From Kitasatospora sp. NBC_00458 (lineage in GTDB: Bacteria > Actinomycetota > Actinomycetes > Streptomycetales > Streptomycetaceae), in assembly GCF_036013975.1 (NCBI RefSeq), contig NZ_CP107904.1:1798001-1862000 (forward strand): DNA of 64,000 nucleotides. Reading direction: 5' to 3'. The position numbers and the translations under genes are program-made. The notes under the pieces are model-generated. The model did no database searches. It saw nothing but the letters and a program-made list of their open reading frames with translations, and was not told where the DNA came from. Below are positions 50,782 through 59,988 of this stretch, in pieces. Each line of letters begins with the position of its first letter. The first letter of the stretch is position 1.

Positions 50782-51636
50782 CTAACGCTTCTTCCGCTTG
50801 CGCCGGTTGGCCGCCCGGCCACCCCTGGGCTTCGCGGCCCGTACCCGCGCGGCCTGCTCGGGGGCCGGCGGTTCGGGAGACGTCCGTTCGGCGGCCGGCG
50901 GTTCGGCCCCGGCGGCGGTGGATCCGGCGGCGCTCCCGGCGGCGCTCTCGGCGGCGGCCGGTCCGGCGGCGGTCCCGCCCACGTACACGGTGTCGGTGTC
51001 CGCCTCCGCCCCGGCCACCGGGCCGATGACGGTGCCGGACCCGGTTTCGGGACCGGTGCCCTCGCCCGCGCCGGCCCCGGTCGTGCGGCCTGATTCCGGT
51101 AGCACCGACTCCGGTAGCACCGACTCCGATAGCGCCGGCTCCAGTAGCACCGGCTCAGCCGGAACGTGCGCCGCGACCACGACCTGGGCCCGGCGCAGCA
51201 CCTCGTCCCCCCAGAAGAAGCCGGTGACGACGGTCTCCACCACGGTCTCCGGCGCCACCCCGCGCCTCGGCTCACTGCCCACGATCTCGGTCAGCGCCGG
51301 GTCGGCCGCCAGTCCGTCCAGCCGCATCGGGCGCACCCCGGCTCTGGCGAGCTTGCCGAGCAGGCGGCGGCGGGTGGCCTCGATCCCGGCTCCCCGCCCC
51401 AGCAGCACGAGTTCACGGTCCAGGCCCAGGGACGCCAGCGCGTCGTCCACCTCGATCAGGGCCGCGACCAGCTCCCGCTGGGCGGACTTCGCCGCCTGCG
51501 CCTCCTCGGCCCGGCGGCGCTGCAGCATCGAGGCCCGGAACAGCAGTTGGCCGAAGGCCTGGGGCAGGTCGACCTCCAGGGCCCGCTGCGGGACCTCCAG
51601 CGGCTTGCGCGGCTCGGGTGTCGTCACGTCGTTCAC
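50782..51636 (-). CDS. GrpE-like nucleotide exchange factor
   Basis: A protein of 284 residues from GTG 51636, which overlaps the previous stop (GTGA). Residues about 30-165 resemble GrpE: a helical part (ASMLQRRRAEEAQAAKSAQRELVAALIEVDDAL), then a beta domain with VAPETVVETVVTGFFWGDEVLRRAQVVVAAH. The rest is a Gly/Ala/Glu linker and a basic tail (RGGRAANRRKRKK) that might contact nucleic acid or membrane. GrpE accelerates ADP release from Hsp70, so its partner is the Hsp70 encoded 26 bp downstream. Confidence 0.85.
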   Translation of the reverse strand: MNDVTTPEPRKPLEVPQRALEVDLPQAFGQLLFRASMLQRRRAEEAQAAKSAQRELVAALIEVDDALASLGLDRELVLLGRGAGIEATRRRLLGKLARAGVRPMRLDGLAADPALTEIVGSEPRRGVAPETVVETVVTGFFWGDEVLRRAQVVVAAHVPAEPVLLEPALSESVLPESVLPESGRTTGAGAGEGTGPETGSGTVIGPVAGAEADTDTVYVGGTAAGPAAAESAAGSAAGSTAAGAEPPAAERTSPEPPAPEQAARVRAAKPRGGRAANRRKRKKR

Positions 51637-52058
51637 TCCGGGATCTCGATCTGCGGCAGCACCGACAGGTCGGCGGCGAAGCGCGCGGGGACCGCGGGCT
51701 CGGGGTCGACACCGGCGGGGACGGGTTCGGCGAAGTCCGCCGCCAGCTCTCCGCCGTGCAGGACGAGCAGTTCGGCGGCGGACGGCAGCGGCGGACGGTC
51801 GATCACCAGCAGGGGTTCGGCCAGCGCGGGCGCGAGCAGGCCGGCCACCTGGTCCACCGGCTCGGGCGGGAGCGGCTGTTGGAGGTCCGCCTCCAGGCGC
51901 CGGTCCGGGTTGCGGAGCAGCGCCGCGGCCTCCTGGATCTGCTGGCGGGTGAAGCGGCCGGCCCGCATGGCGGGGCCCACGGCCAGGTTGATCTCGCGCA
52001 CGCCGGCCGAGAGCGGGATGCCCAGGACCTCGTACGGTGACGGTTCGTGCAGTGGCAT
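51633..52058 (-). CDS. J-domain-like protein lacking HPD
   Basis: A protein of 141 residues from ATG 52058 (MPLHEPSPYEVLGIPLSAGV). The start PYEVLGIPLSAGVREINLAV and the following helix RQQIQEAAALLRNPDRRLEADL look like helices I-II and IV of a J-domain (YxxLG...LxxPxxRxxYD). The HPD loop that stimulates Hsp70 ATPase activity is missing (GPAMRAG in its place). It may be an adaptor rather than an activator. It overlaps the GrpE-like start. The 241 bp between this gene and the TPR gene are GGCCGGT-rich and non-coding. Confidence 0.7.
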   Translation of the reverse strand: MPLHEPSPYEVLGIPLSAGVREINLAVGPAMRAGRFTRQQIQEAAALLRNPDRRLEADLQQPLPPEPVDQVAGLLAPALAEPLLVIDRPPLPSAAELLVLHGGELAADFAEPVPAGVDPEPAVPARFAADLSVLPQIEIPE

Positions 52059-52299
52059 GGCGAGGGTCGTCTCTCCTTCTCTCCTCCGGACGGCGGACCC
52101 GGCCGGACGGCCGGGACGCGCCGACCGCCCGGCCCGGGGCCGGGGTTCCGGAGACTGGTTCTCCGGTGGCCGGTCCCGGCCACCGGTTGTCCGGGGCCGG
52201 TCGGGCCGGTCTGGCCGGTACGGCCGGTCCTCCGGAAGCCGATGGCCGGTCGGCCGGCGGCCGGGCGGTCCGGCCACCGGGTGCTGGGGATGGGTGGCC

Positions 52300-55200
52300 T
52301 CAGTAGAGCGAGTTGATCTTCTTCTGGAGTCTCTTCAGCTCCCGGTCGTCGGGGCAGTACTGGACGGCCGTCTTGACCAGCTCCCTGGCCTGCCGGAACT
52401 CCCGCAGGTTGGCCCGGGCGACGGCGTAGTTGCCGTACACGACGCCGAGTTCGCGGTGGAGCTTCGCGGTCTCCTCGTGCGAGGGGGAGAACTCCAGCGC
52501 CTGCTCCAGCAGCCTGGTGGCCTCCAGGTAGCGCGTCGCCTCGTACAGGTCCGCGGCCTCGCTGCGCCAGACGCCGACCATCAGCTGGCGGATGTCGACG
52601 GAGTCGTCGTAGGTCCGCGCCTTGCGGAGGATCGCGGCGCGCTCGGAGAACGGGCGCCCGGTCATCTCGTCCAGCATGTGGTTGGCCAGCATCACCGAGA
52701 CCCTGCGGCGCGACTCGTGGCCGGTCTCGCCGGTCCACTCCGGGTCCGCCTCCAGGGCGGCGGCCATCCGGCTGACGGCGACGCTGGAGCGGTCGTTCAT
52801 CGCGGCGTGGCGCGCCAGGTGGCGCATCACGAACACGTAGCCGAGCAGGTGGTCGGACTCCGGGTTGAGCGCGTGCAGTTCCTTCCAGAGCTCGGCCGCC
52901 TCCAGCAGGTCCGCCTCCGGGGCCTCGGCGTCGGTGAGGTCGCCGGCCCGGTTGCCGAGCACGGCCTCCAGGAAGTGCCGGGCCGTCGGGTCCTCGGGGG
53001 CGAGGGCCATGCCCTTGCGGAGCAGGCCGAGGGCCCGGGAGTAGTCCTTGGTCTCGTTGTTGATCTTCCGGGCCCACTGGGCGTAGGTCGCGCCGAGGTC
53101 GCCGCGCACCTCGGCGTGGTCCGGTGCCAGGTCCAGCGCCTGCTCCAGCAGTTTCGCCGCGCCTTCCTGGTCGTCGTCGCTGGCCTTGAGCAGGGCGCGG
53201 GCGGCGCGCAGCCCGGACTCGGCGGCGATGTCGGCGGCGTCCGCCGGGAGTTCGACGTCCGGGACGGTCCGGGCCCGGGCCAGGCAGTCGAGCGCCTCGC
53301 GCCACTCCTGGTGGCGGTGGTGCTCCCGGGCCTGGCCGACCAGCGCCTCGGACAGCAGGACCCGCCAGTCCTCGCCGCGCTCCTCCCCGGGGATCGCGTC
53401 CAGGGCGCTCACGGCGGCGGACTGGCGGCCCTGGAGCAGCAGGTAGCGCTGCGGGCCCAGGCCGTCGAACAGGCCGAGCGACCGGCCCAGCGGGTGGCCG
53501 TCCTGGCCGCGCCAGGCCCGCACCGCGCGCTTGAACTGCCGTTCCCAGAGCGGGACCGCGGGATCGTCGCAGAGCTCGCGGTGGAGCACGGGGCCGATCA
53601 CGAGGCGCCGGAGCGGGCGGTCCGGCAGGGCGATCCGGACGTCCTCCCCGGCGAAGGCGGCGGCGCAGTGCGCCTCCATGCCGAGGCGGACCGTCCAGGC
53701 GTCCAGTTCGTCGCCGGTGCGGCCGCGGAGGACGTCCAGCTCGCGCAGGTCGGTGCGGAGCCGGTCGAGCAGCGCGGTCCGGGCCGCGGCGGCGCGCTGC
53801 TCCTCGACCGGGCGTCCGGTGACGCGGGCGGTCTCGGCCCAGAGGTCCGGCAGGTGCAGGGCCGCGGTGAGGCAGCCGAGGGTCCAGGACCAGAGCCGCT
53901 CGTCACCGCTCCGGGCGGGACCGGCCGCCCCCTCCGCCCCGGTGGTCGTTCCGGGCGCGGCGAGCCGGTAGCCCGCCAGGCCCAGGGCGTGCAGCAGCCG
54001 GGGGTGGGCCGGGTCCTTGAGCAGCAGGGCGCGGTAGCCGTCCCAGGCCTCCTGGTGCCGGCCCTCCGCCGCGTGCTGCCTGGCCTCGTGCTCGGCCAGC
54101 AGGCCGAGGGCGGCGGCCGCCTGCGGGTGGTCCGGCGTCAGTTCCAGTGCCCGGCGCAGGTCTCCCGCGGACCGGCCCGGCTCGCCGGACTCCAGCGCGG
54201 CCGCGGCCCGGCGGACCAGTACGGCGGAGCGCTCCCGTCCGGCCGTGTCCGGCAGTTCGGCCAGGGCGTCGTCCAGCAGACCGAGTTCGGCGCGGAGCAG
54301 CGCGAGGTCGAGGCGGACGGGAGCGGCGGCGGGGCTGTCGCCGAACGCCCCGGCCCAGTCCGCCAGGACGGCCTCGGCCTCGGCGGGGAGCCCGGCCCGG
54401 CGGGCGCAGTCCAGTACGGCGCGCAGTGCGGGGAGGGCGCAGTGGAGGCAGCGGGGCGAGGCGGCGGGTCCGGGGCGGTGCAGGTGGGCGGCGCAGCCGG
54501 CCCGGCCGCAGCCGCCGCAGGTGCCGGAGGCGGGACGGTCGCAGGCGCTGCAGGCGCCGGTCGCCGGATCGCCGGGGGTGGTACCGGCGGTGGTACCGAC
54601 GGTGCGGGGCGCGGGACCGGCGCCCGGTGCGGGCCGGGGGCCGGGTACGCCGGGTACGCCGACCGTGGCGGGCGCGGCGGCCGGGGCGGCGTGGGCCGAC
54701 AGGGAGTTGCGGTGCCACTCCAGCGCGCCGGACCAGTTGCCGGCCCGCTCGGCGAGCAGCGCGCGGAGCCGGGCGAGGCCCGGGTCCCCGGCCGGATCGG
54801 GTTCGAGGGGGGCGAGCAGGGCGATCGTCTGGACCGGGCGGGCGGCCAGCAGGGCGGCGGCGGCCAGGTGGTAGCGGTCGCGGGGCGTCGCGGCGGCCTC
54901 CAGCAGCCCGGGGAGCGGCTCGGTCGAGCCTTCGGCGAGGGCGAGCACGGCGCGCAGCCGGTTCCGCCGCCGCAGGGCCGCGCCGGGTGCGGGCACGGGC
55001 GCCGCGGGTCCGTACGCCGCGGGTCCGGACGCCGTGAGGGCTGCGGTCGGCGCAGGGCCCGACGCCGTCCGCCCCCACGCCGACGAGCCCGGCGCGCGCG
55101 GGTCCTGGACCGAGGGGCCGGGCACCGACGGGTCCTGCGCGGGCGGGTCCTGCGCGGGCGGGTCCGCCGGGGGCAGCACCCGGCCGAAGACCAGCGGCGG

Positions 55201-57150
55201 TGCCGCCGCGGGTGCCCCGCCGGGCGTCCCGCCGTCGGGAGCCCGCTCCTCGGCCCGGTCGGCGTCGGCCGGGGACACCGGGGAGACCGGGGCCGCCTCG
55301 GACAACGGGGACGACGGGGACGACGCGGACGGCTGGGCCGCCCGGGCGTCCGGGAGCGACTCCACCGGCAGCGAGTCCGCCAGGGCGAGGGCCGTCCCGG
55401 CCCGCTCGCGGTCCTCGGCCCGGTCCCGTCCGTTGACCAGCAGGTGGGCGGCCTCGCGCAGCGCGGCCTCCGCCAGCGCCACCGGGTAGCCGGGCGCGGC
55501 CGGGTCGTCGGCGGCGGCCTGCTGCCACAGCTCGCGGGCCGCCACCGGGTCGGCGGCGAGCCTCTCGCGGGCCAGCCGGTCGCGCAGCAGCGCGAGCCGG
55601 TCCAGCAGGTCGGCCGCGCGCAGCGGCTCCCAGCGTTCGAGCGCGCCGGCCGGGTCGCCGGTCCGCGCCAGGGCCAGGCCGTGGTGGAAGGCGGCGATCT
55701 GCCCCCAGCGGGAGTCCTGCCCGGCCTCGGCGCGCAGCAGCGGTTCCGCCTCCGCCGTCCGGCCGGAGGCGAGCAGTGCCGCGCCGAGCCGGACCCGGGC
55801 CGGACGCCAGCCGGGGGTGAGGGCGAGCGCCGTCTGGTAGTCGACGGCCGCCTCGGCGGGGCGCCCGGTGCGTTCGTGCACCAGGGCGAGCCCGAGCCGG
55901 GCCGGGGCGAACGAGGGCTGGGCGGCCAGTGCGGCCGTGAACTGCTCCTGGGCGCGGTCGTCGGCGCCGAGCAGCAGGGCGAGCCGTCCCAGCGCGTAGC
56001 GGGGCCTGGGGTCGGTCGGGGCTTCGGTGGCGGCGGCGTTCAGGTCGGCCCAGGCCGCCCCGGTGTCGCCGAGCCGCTGCTGGGCCAGGCCGCGGAAGAG
56101 CAGGGTCTCGGTGTGCAGCGCGGGCCCCCGGGACCAGGGCGACGCCTCGCCCGGGCCGCGTCGCAGGGCCTCGTCGAAGGCCACCACGGCCGGGGTGTCC
56201 TGGTGCAGGGCGTAGAGCTGGGTGCCCCAGCGGAACCAGAGTTCGCCGCTGCCGCCGGGGGCCGCCGCGGCGAGCAGCGGTTCGGCCTCGGCCGCGCGGT
56301 CGTCGAGTCCGCGCAGCAGGGCGGCCCGGGCCAGCACCGGCCACTCGCGGCCGGGGAGTGCGGCCATGGCCTGCGCGGTCGCGGTCTCGCGCCGTTCGGG
56401 CGTGCCGTCCCGGCAGAGGCGCTGCAGCCAGTCGCGGGCGCGGGCGGCCGTCGCGGCGTCGGCCTCGTCCGCCGCCGGGTCGAGTGCGTGGCCGGGCGCG
56501 TGGCCGGGCACCGGGCCCGCCTGGACGGCCCCAGGAGCTCCCGGAGCTCCCGGAGCTCCCGCGGCTCCCACCGCTCCTGCGGCGGCGTCGGGTGTGGCGG
56601 CGGCGCCGAGTCCTCGGCCGACGCCCTGACCGAGCCCCGGACCGCTACCGGTGTCCTGGAGGGGCCCGGCGCCGGTGCCCCGGACGGCCTCCGGACCCGG
56701 ACCCTCGCCGGCCGCCCGTTCCATCGCCTGCAGGAAGGCGAGCAGCGGCCCGAGTTCGCCGTCCGGGGCCTGCATCCGCTCCTCGGCCATCCGCCGCAGG
56801 CTCCACCGGGGCAGTTGGCGGGCCGGGTCGGCCAGCAGCGGGAAGGCCTCGTGGTGCAGGGCGAACGTGGCGGCGGCGTCTCCGGCCGCGGTGGCCGCCT
56901 CGGCCTGGCCCAGCAGGGCGAGGCCGCGCTGGGGCCGGAGCGCGTCGGGCGCCGTCGCCAGCCGTTTGGCCAGCCGCGCGTACTGGCGGCGGGCACGCTG
57001 CGGCTTGCCCGCGGTGAGCTGGGCGGCGGCCCGGGTCAGCGCCGTCGCCACCGACGCCGGCTCGTGGGCCCGGCGGCGGCGGACCAGGACGGTGCCGCCC
57101 GCGCCTGCGAGTGCCGCCACGACCAACAGCAGCAGCACGAGCTGAGCCAT
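52300..57150 (-). CDS. giant membrane-anchored TPR protein
   Basis: A protein of 1616 residues from ATG 57150. One N-terminal membrane helix (AQLVLLLLVVAALAGAGGTVLV) anchors it. TPR units run almost to the end, broken by two low-complexity regions (about 140-230 and 600-700). A Cys/His cluster near residue 900 (CSACDRPASGTCGGCGRAGCAAH, then CLHCALP) is a B-box-like zinc site. The last part (YEATRYLEATRLLEQALEFSPSHEETAKLHRELG) is a regular TPR. First gene of the Hsp70 operon, it probably gathers clients or partners at the membrane. Confidence 0.9.
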   Translation of the reverse strand: MAQLVLLLLVVAALAGAGGTVLVRRRRAHEPASVATALTRAAAQLTAGKPQRARRQYARLAKRLATAPDALRPQRGLALLGQAEAATAAGDAAATFALHHEAFPLLADPARQLPRWSLRRMAEERMQAPDGELGPLLAFLQAMERAAGEGPGPEAVRGTGAGPLQDTGSGPGLGQGVGRGLGAAATPDAAAGAVGAAGAPGAPGAPGAVQAGPVPGHAPGHALDPAADEADAATAARARDWLQRLCRDGTPERRETATAQAMAALPGREWPVLARAALLRGLDDRAAEAEPLLAAAAPGGSGELWFRWGTQLYALHQDTPAVVAFDEALRRGPGEASPWSRGPALHTETLLFRGLAQQRLGDTGAAWADLNAAATEAPTDPRPRYALGRLALLLGADDRAQEQFTAALAAQPSFAPARLGLALVHERTGRPAEAAVDYQTALALTPGWRPARVRLGAALLASGRTAEAEPLLRAEAGQDSRWGQIAAFHHGLALARTGDPAGALERWEPLRAADLLDRLALLRDRLARERLAADPVAARELWQQAAADDPAAPGYPVALAEAALREAAHLLVNGRDRAEDRERAGTALALADSLPVESLPDARAAQPSASSPSSPLSEAAPVSPVSPADADRAEERAPDGGTPGGAPAAAPPLVFGRVLPPADPPAQDPPAQDPSVPGPSVQDPRAPGSSAWGRTASGPAPTAALTASGPAAYGPAAPVPAPGAALRRRNRLRAVLALAEGSTEPLPGLLEAAATPRDRYHLAAAALLAARPVQTIALLAPLEPDPAGDPGLARLRALLAERAGNWSGALEWHRNSLSAHAAPAAAPATVGVPGVPGPRPAPGAGPAPRTVGTTAGTTPGDPATGACSACDRPASGTCGGCGRAGCAAHLHRPGPAASPRCLHCALPALRAVLDCARRAGLPAEAEAVLADWAGAFGDSPAAAPVRLDLALLRAELGLLDDALAELPDTAGRERSAVLVRRAAAALESGEPGRSAGDLRRALELTPDHPQAAAALGLLAEHEARQHAAEGRHQEAWDGYRALLLKDPAHPRLLHALGLAGYRLAAPGTTTGAEGAAGPARSGDERLWSWTLGCLTAALHLPDLWAETARVTGRPVEEQRAAAARTALLDRLRTDLRELDVLRGRTGDELDAWTVRLGMEAHCAAAFAGEDVRIALPDRPLRRLVIGPVLHRELCDDPAVPLWERQFKRAVRAWRGQDGHPLGRSLGLFDGLGPQRYLLLQGRQSAAVSALDAIPGEERGEDWRVLLSEALVGQAREHHRHQEWREALDCLARARTVPDVELPADAADIAAESGLRAARALLKASDDDQEGAAKLLEQALDLAPDHAEVRGDLGATYAQWARKINNETKDYSRALGLLRKGMALAPEDPTARHFLEAVLGNRAGDLTDAEAPEADLLEAAELWKELHALNPESDHLLGYVFVMRHLARHAAMNDRSSVAVSRMAAALEADPEWTGETGHESRRRVSVMLANHMLDEMTGRPFSERAAILRKARTYDDSVDIRQLMVGVWRSEAADLYEATRYLEATRLLEQALEFSPSHEETAKLHRELGVVYGNYAVARANLREFRQARELVKTAVQYCPDDRELKRLQKKINSLY

Positions 57151-57184
57151 GCAGTGTCCCCCTGCAGTCCGGAATCCCCCGACG

Positions 57185-57233
57185 TCATGATCAACATCCG
57201 CTGGACGATCATGAGTTGACGACTCTTCATGAT
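57185..57233. promoter_or_regulatory. three TCATGA-centred sites in the divergent promoter
   Basis: TCATGAT (57185-57191), GATCATGA (57207-57214) and TTCATGAT (57226-57233) lie between the TPR and kinase-like genes, about 20 bp apart. They may be a regulator array for both operons. Confidence 0.5.
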
Positions 57234-57351
57234 GTTGCTCGGTGGCCATCAGGATAGGCCCTCCTCAGGGCGGACGAACAGAAAAGAGCACTATCCTGAG
57301 ATCCGCGAGAGACCGACGCCGAGTCGGTGCCGGGCGTCAGTCGGGGGTCGA

Positions 57352-59148
57352 GTGTCAGAGTCGCGTTGGGTTCCCGGGCTCCGGTTCGGGCCGGAGTTCG
57401 ACCCCGAGCAGTACGAACTCCTGGAGTTCCACCACCGGGGCGGCGAGGCCGAGGTGTGGCGGGCCGTCCGCACCGGGCACAGCGGCCTCAAGGAGCTGGT
57501 CGCCGCGAAGATCATGCTGGAGCGCGACCCCTCCGAGGTCCGCCGCTGGCTCGGCCGCTGGGACGACGTCTCGCACAACGCCCACCGGCTGGGCGTCAAC
57601 GACCTGGTGGTGCCCAGCTTCCTGCTCGGCCCCTCCCCGCACCGGCCCGGCACCCGGCCGGGCGGCGGCCTGCTCGGCTACCAGATCTCGCCGTGGGTCG
57701 AGGGCGTTCCGCTGCACACCTGGGCCCGCTCCAACCGGGGCGGACTGCCGGCCGCCGCCGAGGTGCTGGCCCGGCTCTGCCGGATCGTCGACGAGCTGCA
57801 CCGCAAGCGCTGGGTCCACCGCGACATCTCCCCCGCCAACGTCCTGGTCGACGCCGAGGGCCAGGTCAAGCTGATCGACCTCACCTTCCTCGCACCGCTC
57901 GACCACGCGCTCACCGTCGCGGTCTTCACCCCGGGGCACGTCCCGCCGGAGGCCGAGCGGGTCGGCGGGTTCCCCACCACCGCCAAGGACCTGTTCGCCG
58001 TCGGCACCCTCGCCCGCACCCTGCTGCTGCCCGACCACGGCCGGCTCGACCACCGGCTCGCCGTCGAACAGGCCCGCAACGAGCTGCTGGCCTGCGGGTT
58101 CGGCGAGGAGCTCGCCCAGTGGGCCTGCGAGCCGCTGGCCCGCGAACCGGAGCGACGGCCCACCCCGCTCGGCCCCTGGGCGGCGCGGGGGCGCGAACTC
58201 CTGCGCGCCCACCGGGCGATGCCGCGCACCGCCTGCCTCGCCGTCCTGCCCGACGCCGGCGGCCGGCCGCTGCTGGTCGCCGGCGGCGCCGACGGGGTCG
58301 TGTTCGCCGGCCCCGGCCTCGCCGGGCACCCGCCGCCCCCCGGCCCCGGACCGCGCGCCGTCCGCACCCTGGTCTGCGGCTGGGCCGGACGGCAGGCCGA
58401 ACTCGCGGTGTTCGCCGAGGACCAGACCGGCACCCTCTGGGTCGGCAACGGATCCGGCTGGTGGGAGGCGGCGCGCGGCATCGGCGGACTCGCCGGAGCG
58501 GTCAACTCGGCGGGCGAGCTGGTCGTGTGGACGGCCGCGGGCGGCGCCCTGCGCTCGTACCGCTGGGCACCCGGCCTCACCCTCACCGGCCAGGAGCTGG
58601 CCGGCTGCCCGGCCGACCGCGTCCTGGCCGCCATGGAGGAACGGGCGGGCGCCTGGCTGCTCCTGGTCGAACACCGGGAGCGGCTGCTGCGCTGGCGGGT
58701 CGGAACCGACACCCCGCCCGAACCGCTCGGCCCCCCGGGCCCGATCCGCGCGGGGGCGCTGGCCCGGTCCTCGGCCGGCCCGCAGGCCGCCGCGCTGCGC
58801 CGGGACGGCTCGGTCCACCTGTACGGCGCGGAGCCGACCGGCGCGGCGAGCGAGATCGGCGACGGCGAACCCGCGCTCGGCGCCGCGATGGCCGGGCACC
58901 GCGGCGGTCCGACCGTCGCCCTGGCGGGCGAGGGCGGCGTACGGCTGCGGCTGCCCGCCGTCGGCAGCTCCCGGCGCCCCCGCTGGTGGCGGCCGACGCT
59001 GCGCCCGGCCACCCAGGTCGCACTGGCCGTCGGCGACGACTGGCGGCTCTGCCTGGCCGCCGTGGTGGAGGGCGAACTCCACTGCTGGCAGGAGGACTCG
59101 GGATACCGCTGGCAGCCGGTCGCGCTCCCCGGCCAGGGCGAGGACTGA
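57352..59148 (+). CDS. atypical protein kinase with propeller-like C-terminal half
   Basis: A protein of 598 residues from GTG 57352. The kinase half has a loose Gly loop (RGGEAEVW, 29-36), Lys53 in VAAKIML, and HRDISPANV with Asp158 and Asn163. DLT at 176-178 replaces DFG. The remaining 300 residues hold repeated short strands with Trp and Gly (VFAEDQTGTLWVGNGSGWWEA, LVVWTAAGGALRSYRWAPG, CLAAVVEGELHCWQEDSGYRW) that suggest a beta-propeller sensor. No membrane helix is seen. It is divergent from the Hsp70/TPR operon and likely part of the same system, perhaps regulating it by phosphorylation. Confidence 0.85.
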   Translation: MSESRWVPGLRFGPEFDPEQYELLEFHHRGGEAEVWRAVRTGHSGLKELVAAKIMLERDPSEVRRWLGRWDDVSHNAHRLGVNDLVVPSFLLGPSPHRPGTRPGGGLLGYQISPWVEGVPLHTWARSNRGGLPAAAEVLARLCRIVDELHRKRWVHRDISPANVLVDAEGQVKLIDLTFLAPLDHALTVAVFTPGHVPPEAERVGGFPTTAKDLFAVGTLARTLLLPDHGRLDHRLAVEQARNELLACGFGEELAQWACEPLAREPERRPTPLGPWAARGRELLRAHRAMPRTACLAVLPDAGGRPLLVAGGADGVVFAGPGLAGHPPPPGPGPRAVRTLVCGWAGRQAELAVFAEDQTGTLWVGNGSGWWEAARGIGGLAGAVNSAGELVVWTAAGGALRSYRWAPGLTLTGQELAGCPADRVLAAMEERAGAWLLLVEHRERLLRWRVGTDTPPEPLGPPGPIRAGALARSSAGPQAAALRRDGSVHLYGAEPTGAASEIGDGEPALGAAMAGHRGGPTVALAGEGGVRLRLPAVGSSRRPRWWRPTLRPATQVALAVGDDWRLCLAAVVEGELHCWQEDSGYRWQPVALPGQGED

Positions 59149-59369
59149 GCGCCGCCGACCCGGGCGCGGCGCCCCGGTCCGCGCCCGCCCCCGGCGACCG
59201 GTGGCCGACCGGGTACACGGGCGCCGGGGTCCCCACGGCACACCCGCGGTGCCGTTCGGCATAGGTTCACCCGGAGTGCGCGCTTCACCTGCCGGTCGCG
59301 GACCGGGAAAGCTATAGTCGCGTACACGACAACTCCGCCCCGTCCCACCCCGCCCACCGGAGGTCGCCC

Positions 59370-59858
59370 GTGGCCCGGCTGCATGTCCGAACCGGTATCA
59401 ACCCCGACGACCCGGACGCGCCCGTGGTGGCGCTGCTCGTCGACCCCGAGGGCCCGCCCGGCGAACGAGCCGTCGCACGACTGGGCTGGTACGGGCACGA
59501 GGGGGACGGCGCGGTCTTCCTCCTCCCCACCGACGGATGGGCGGAACACGCCCTCGACGGGGACCGGCTGGCCGTCGACATCGCCGTCTACCCGTTCGCG
59601 CTGGAGCAGATCGGCGTCGACCCGGCACACTTCCCCGCCCGCTCGCCGATCGTCCCGCAGGCGGCCCTGGTACTGCGCGCCGAGACGGCGGTCGACCCGG
59701 AGCTGTACGCACGGGCGGCCGACACCGGCACCGCGGTCTTCCCGGCCGCACCCGACCGCACCCTCGACCAGGTGCTCGCCGGCGACGACTGGCCCACCCT
59801 GCTCGCCCCGCCACCGCCCCCGGACACCGAACCGACGGACGACCCGCAGAACCCGTAG
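59370..59858 (+). CDS. hypothetical protein
   Basis: A protein of 162 residues from GTG 59370, with GGAGG 6 nt upstream. It looks like a beta-rich fold: VRTGINPDDPDAPVVALLVDPEGPPGERAVARLGWYGHEGDGAVFLLP, then DRLAVDIAVYPFALEQIGVDPAHF. The C-terminal 25 residues are Pro/Asp-rich. The family was not recognised. It stands 221 bp downstream of the kinase-like gene but has its own start region, so co-function is only possible. A long terminator follows. Confidence 0.68.
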   Translation: MARLHVRTGINPDDPDAPVVALLVDPEGPPGERAVARLGWYGHEGDGAVFLLPTDGWAEHALDGDRLAVDIAVYPFALEQIGVDPAHFPARSPIVPQAALVLRAETAVDPELYARAADTGTAVFPAAPDRTLDQVLAGDDWPTLLAPPPPPDTEPTDDPQNP

Positions 59859-59928
59859 GACCCGCAGGACCCGCAGGACCCGCCCACCCGACCGCGCGCC
59901 CGTATGAACGCATGAACGCCGAACGCGC

Positions 59929-59970
59929 AGGGCTCCGCGCCCCGTCCGGGTCGACGGGGCGCGGAGCCCT
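59929..59970. terminator. perfect 18-bp bidirectional terminator
   Basis: AGGGCTCCGCGCCCCGTC, a 6-nt loop and its exact complement, between the convergent hypothetical and fprA-like genes. Confidence 0.93.
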
Positions 59971-59988
59971 GGGGGAAGCGCGGGCAGG

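Noticed and set aside
51166..57219. A 2017-codon open frame on the plus strand opposite the Hsp70 operon
   Set aside because: It is the antisense shadow of the TPR, J-like and GrpE-like genes. Its Gly/Val/Gln-rich translation has no family, and the minus-strand genes have clear motifs and coupled starts.
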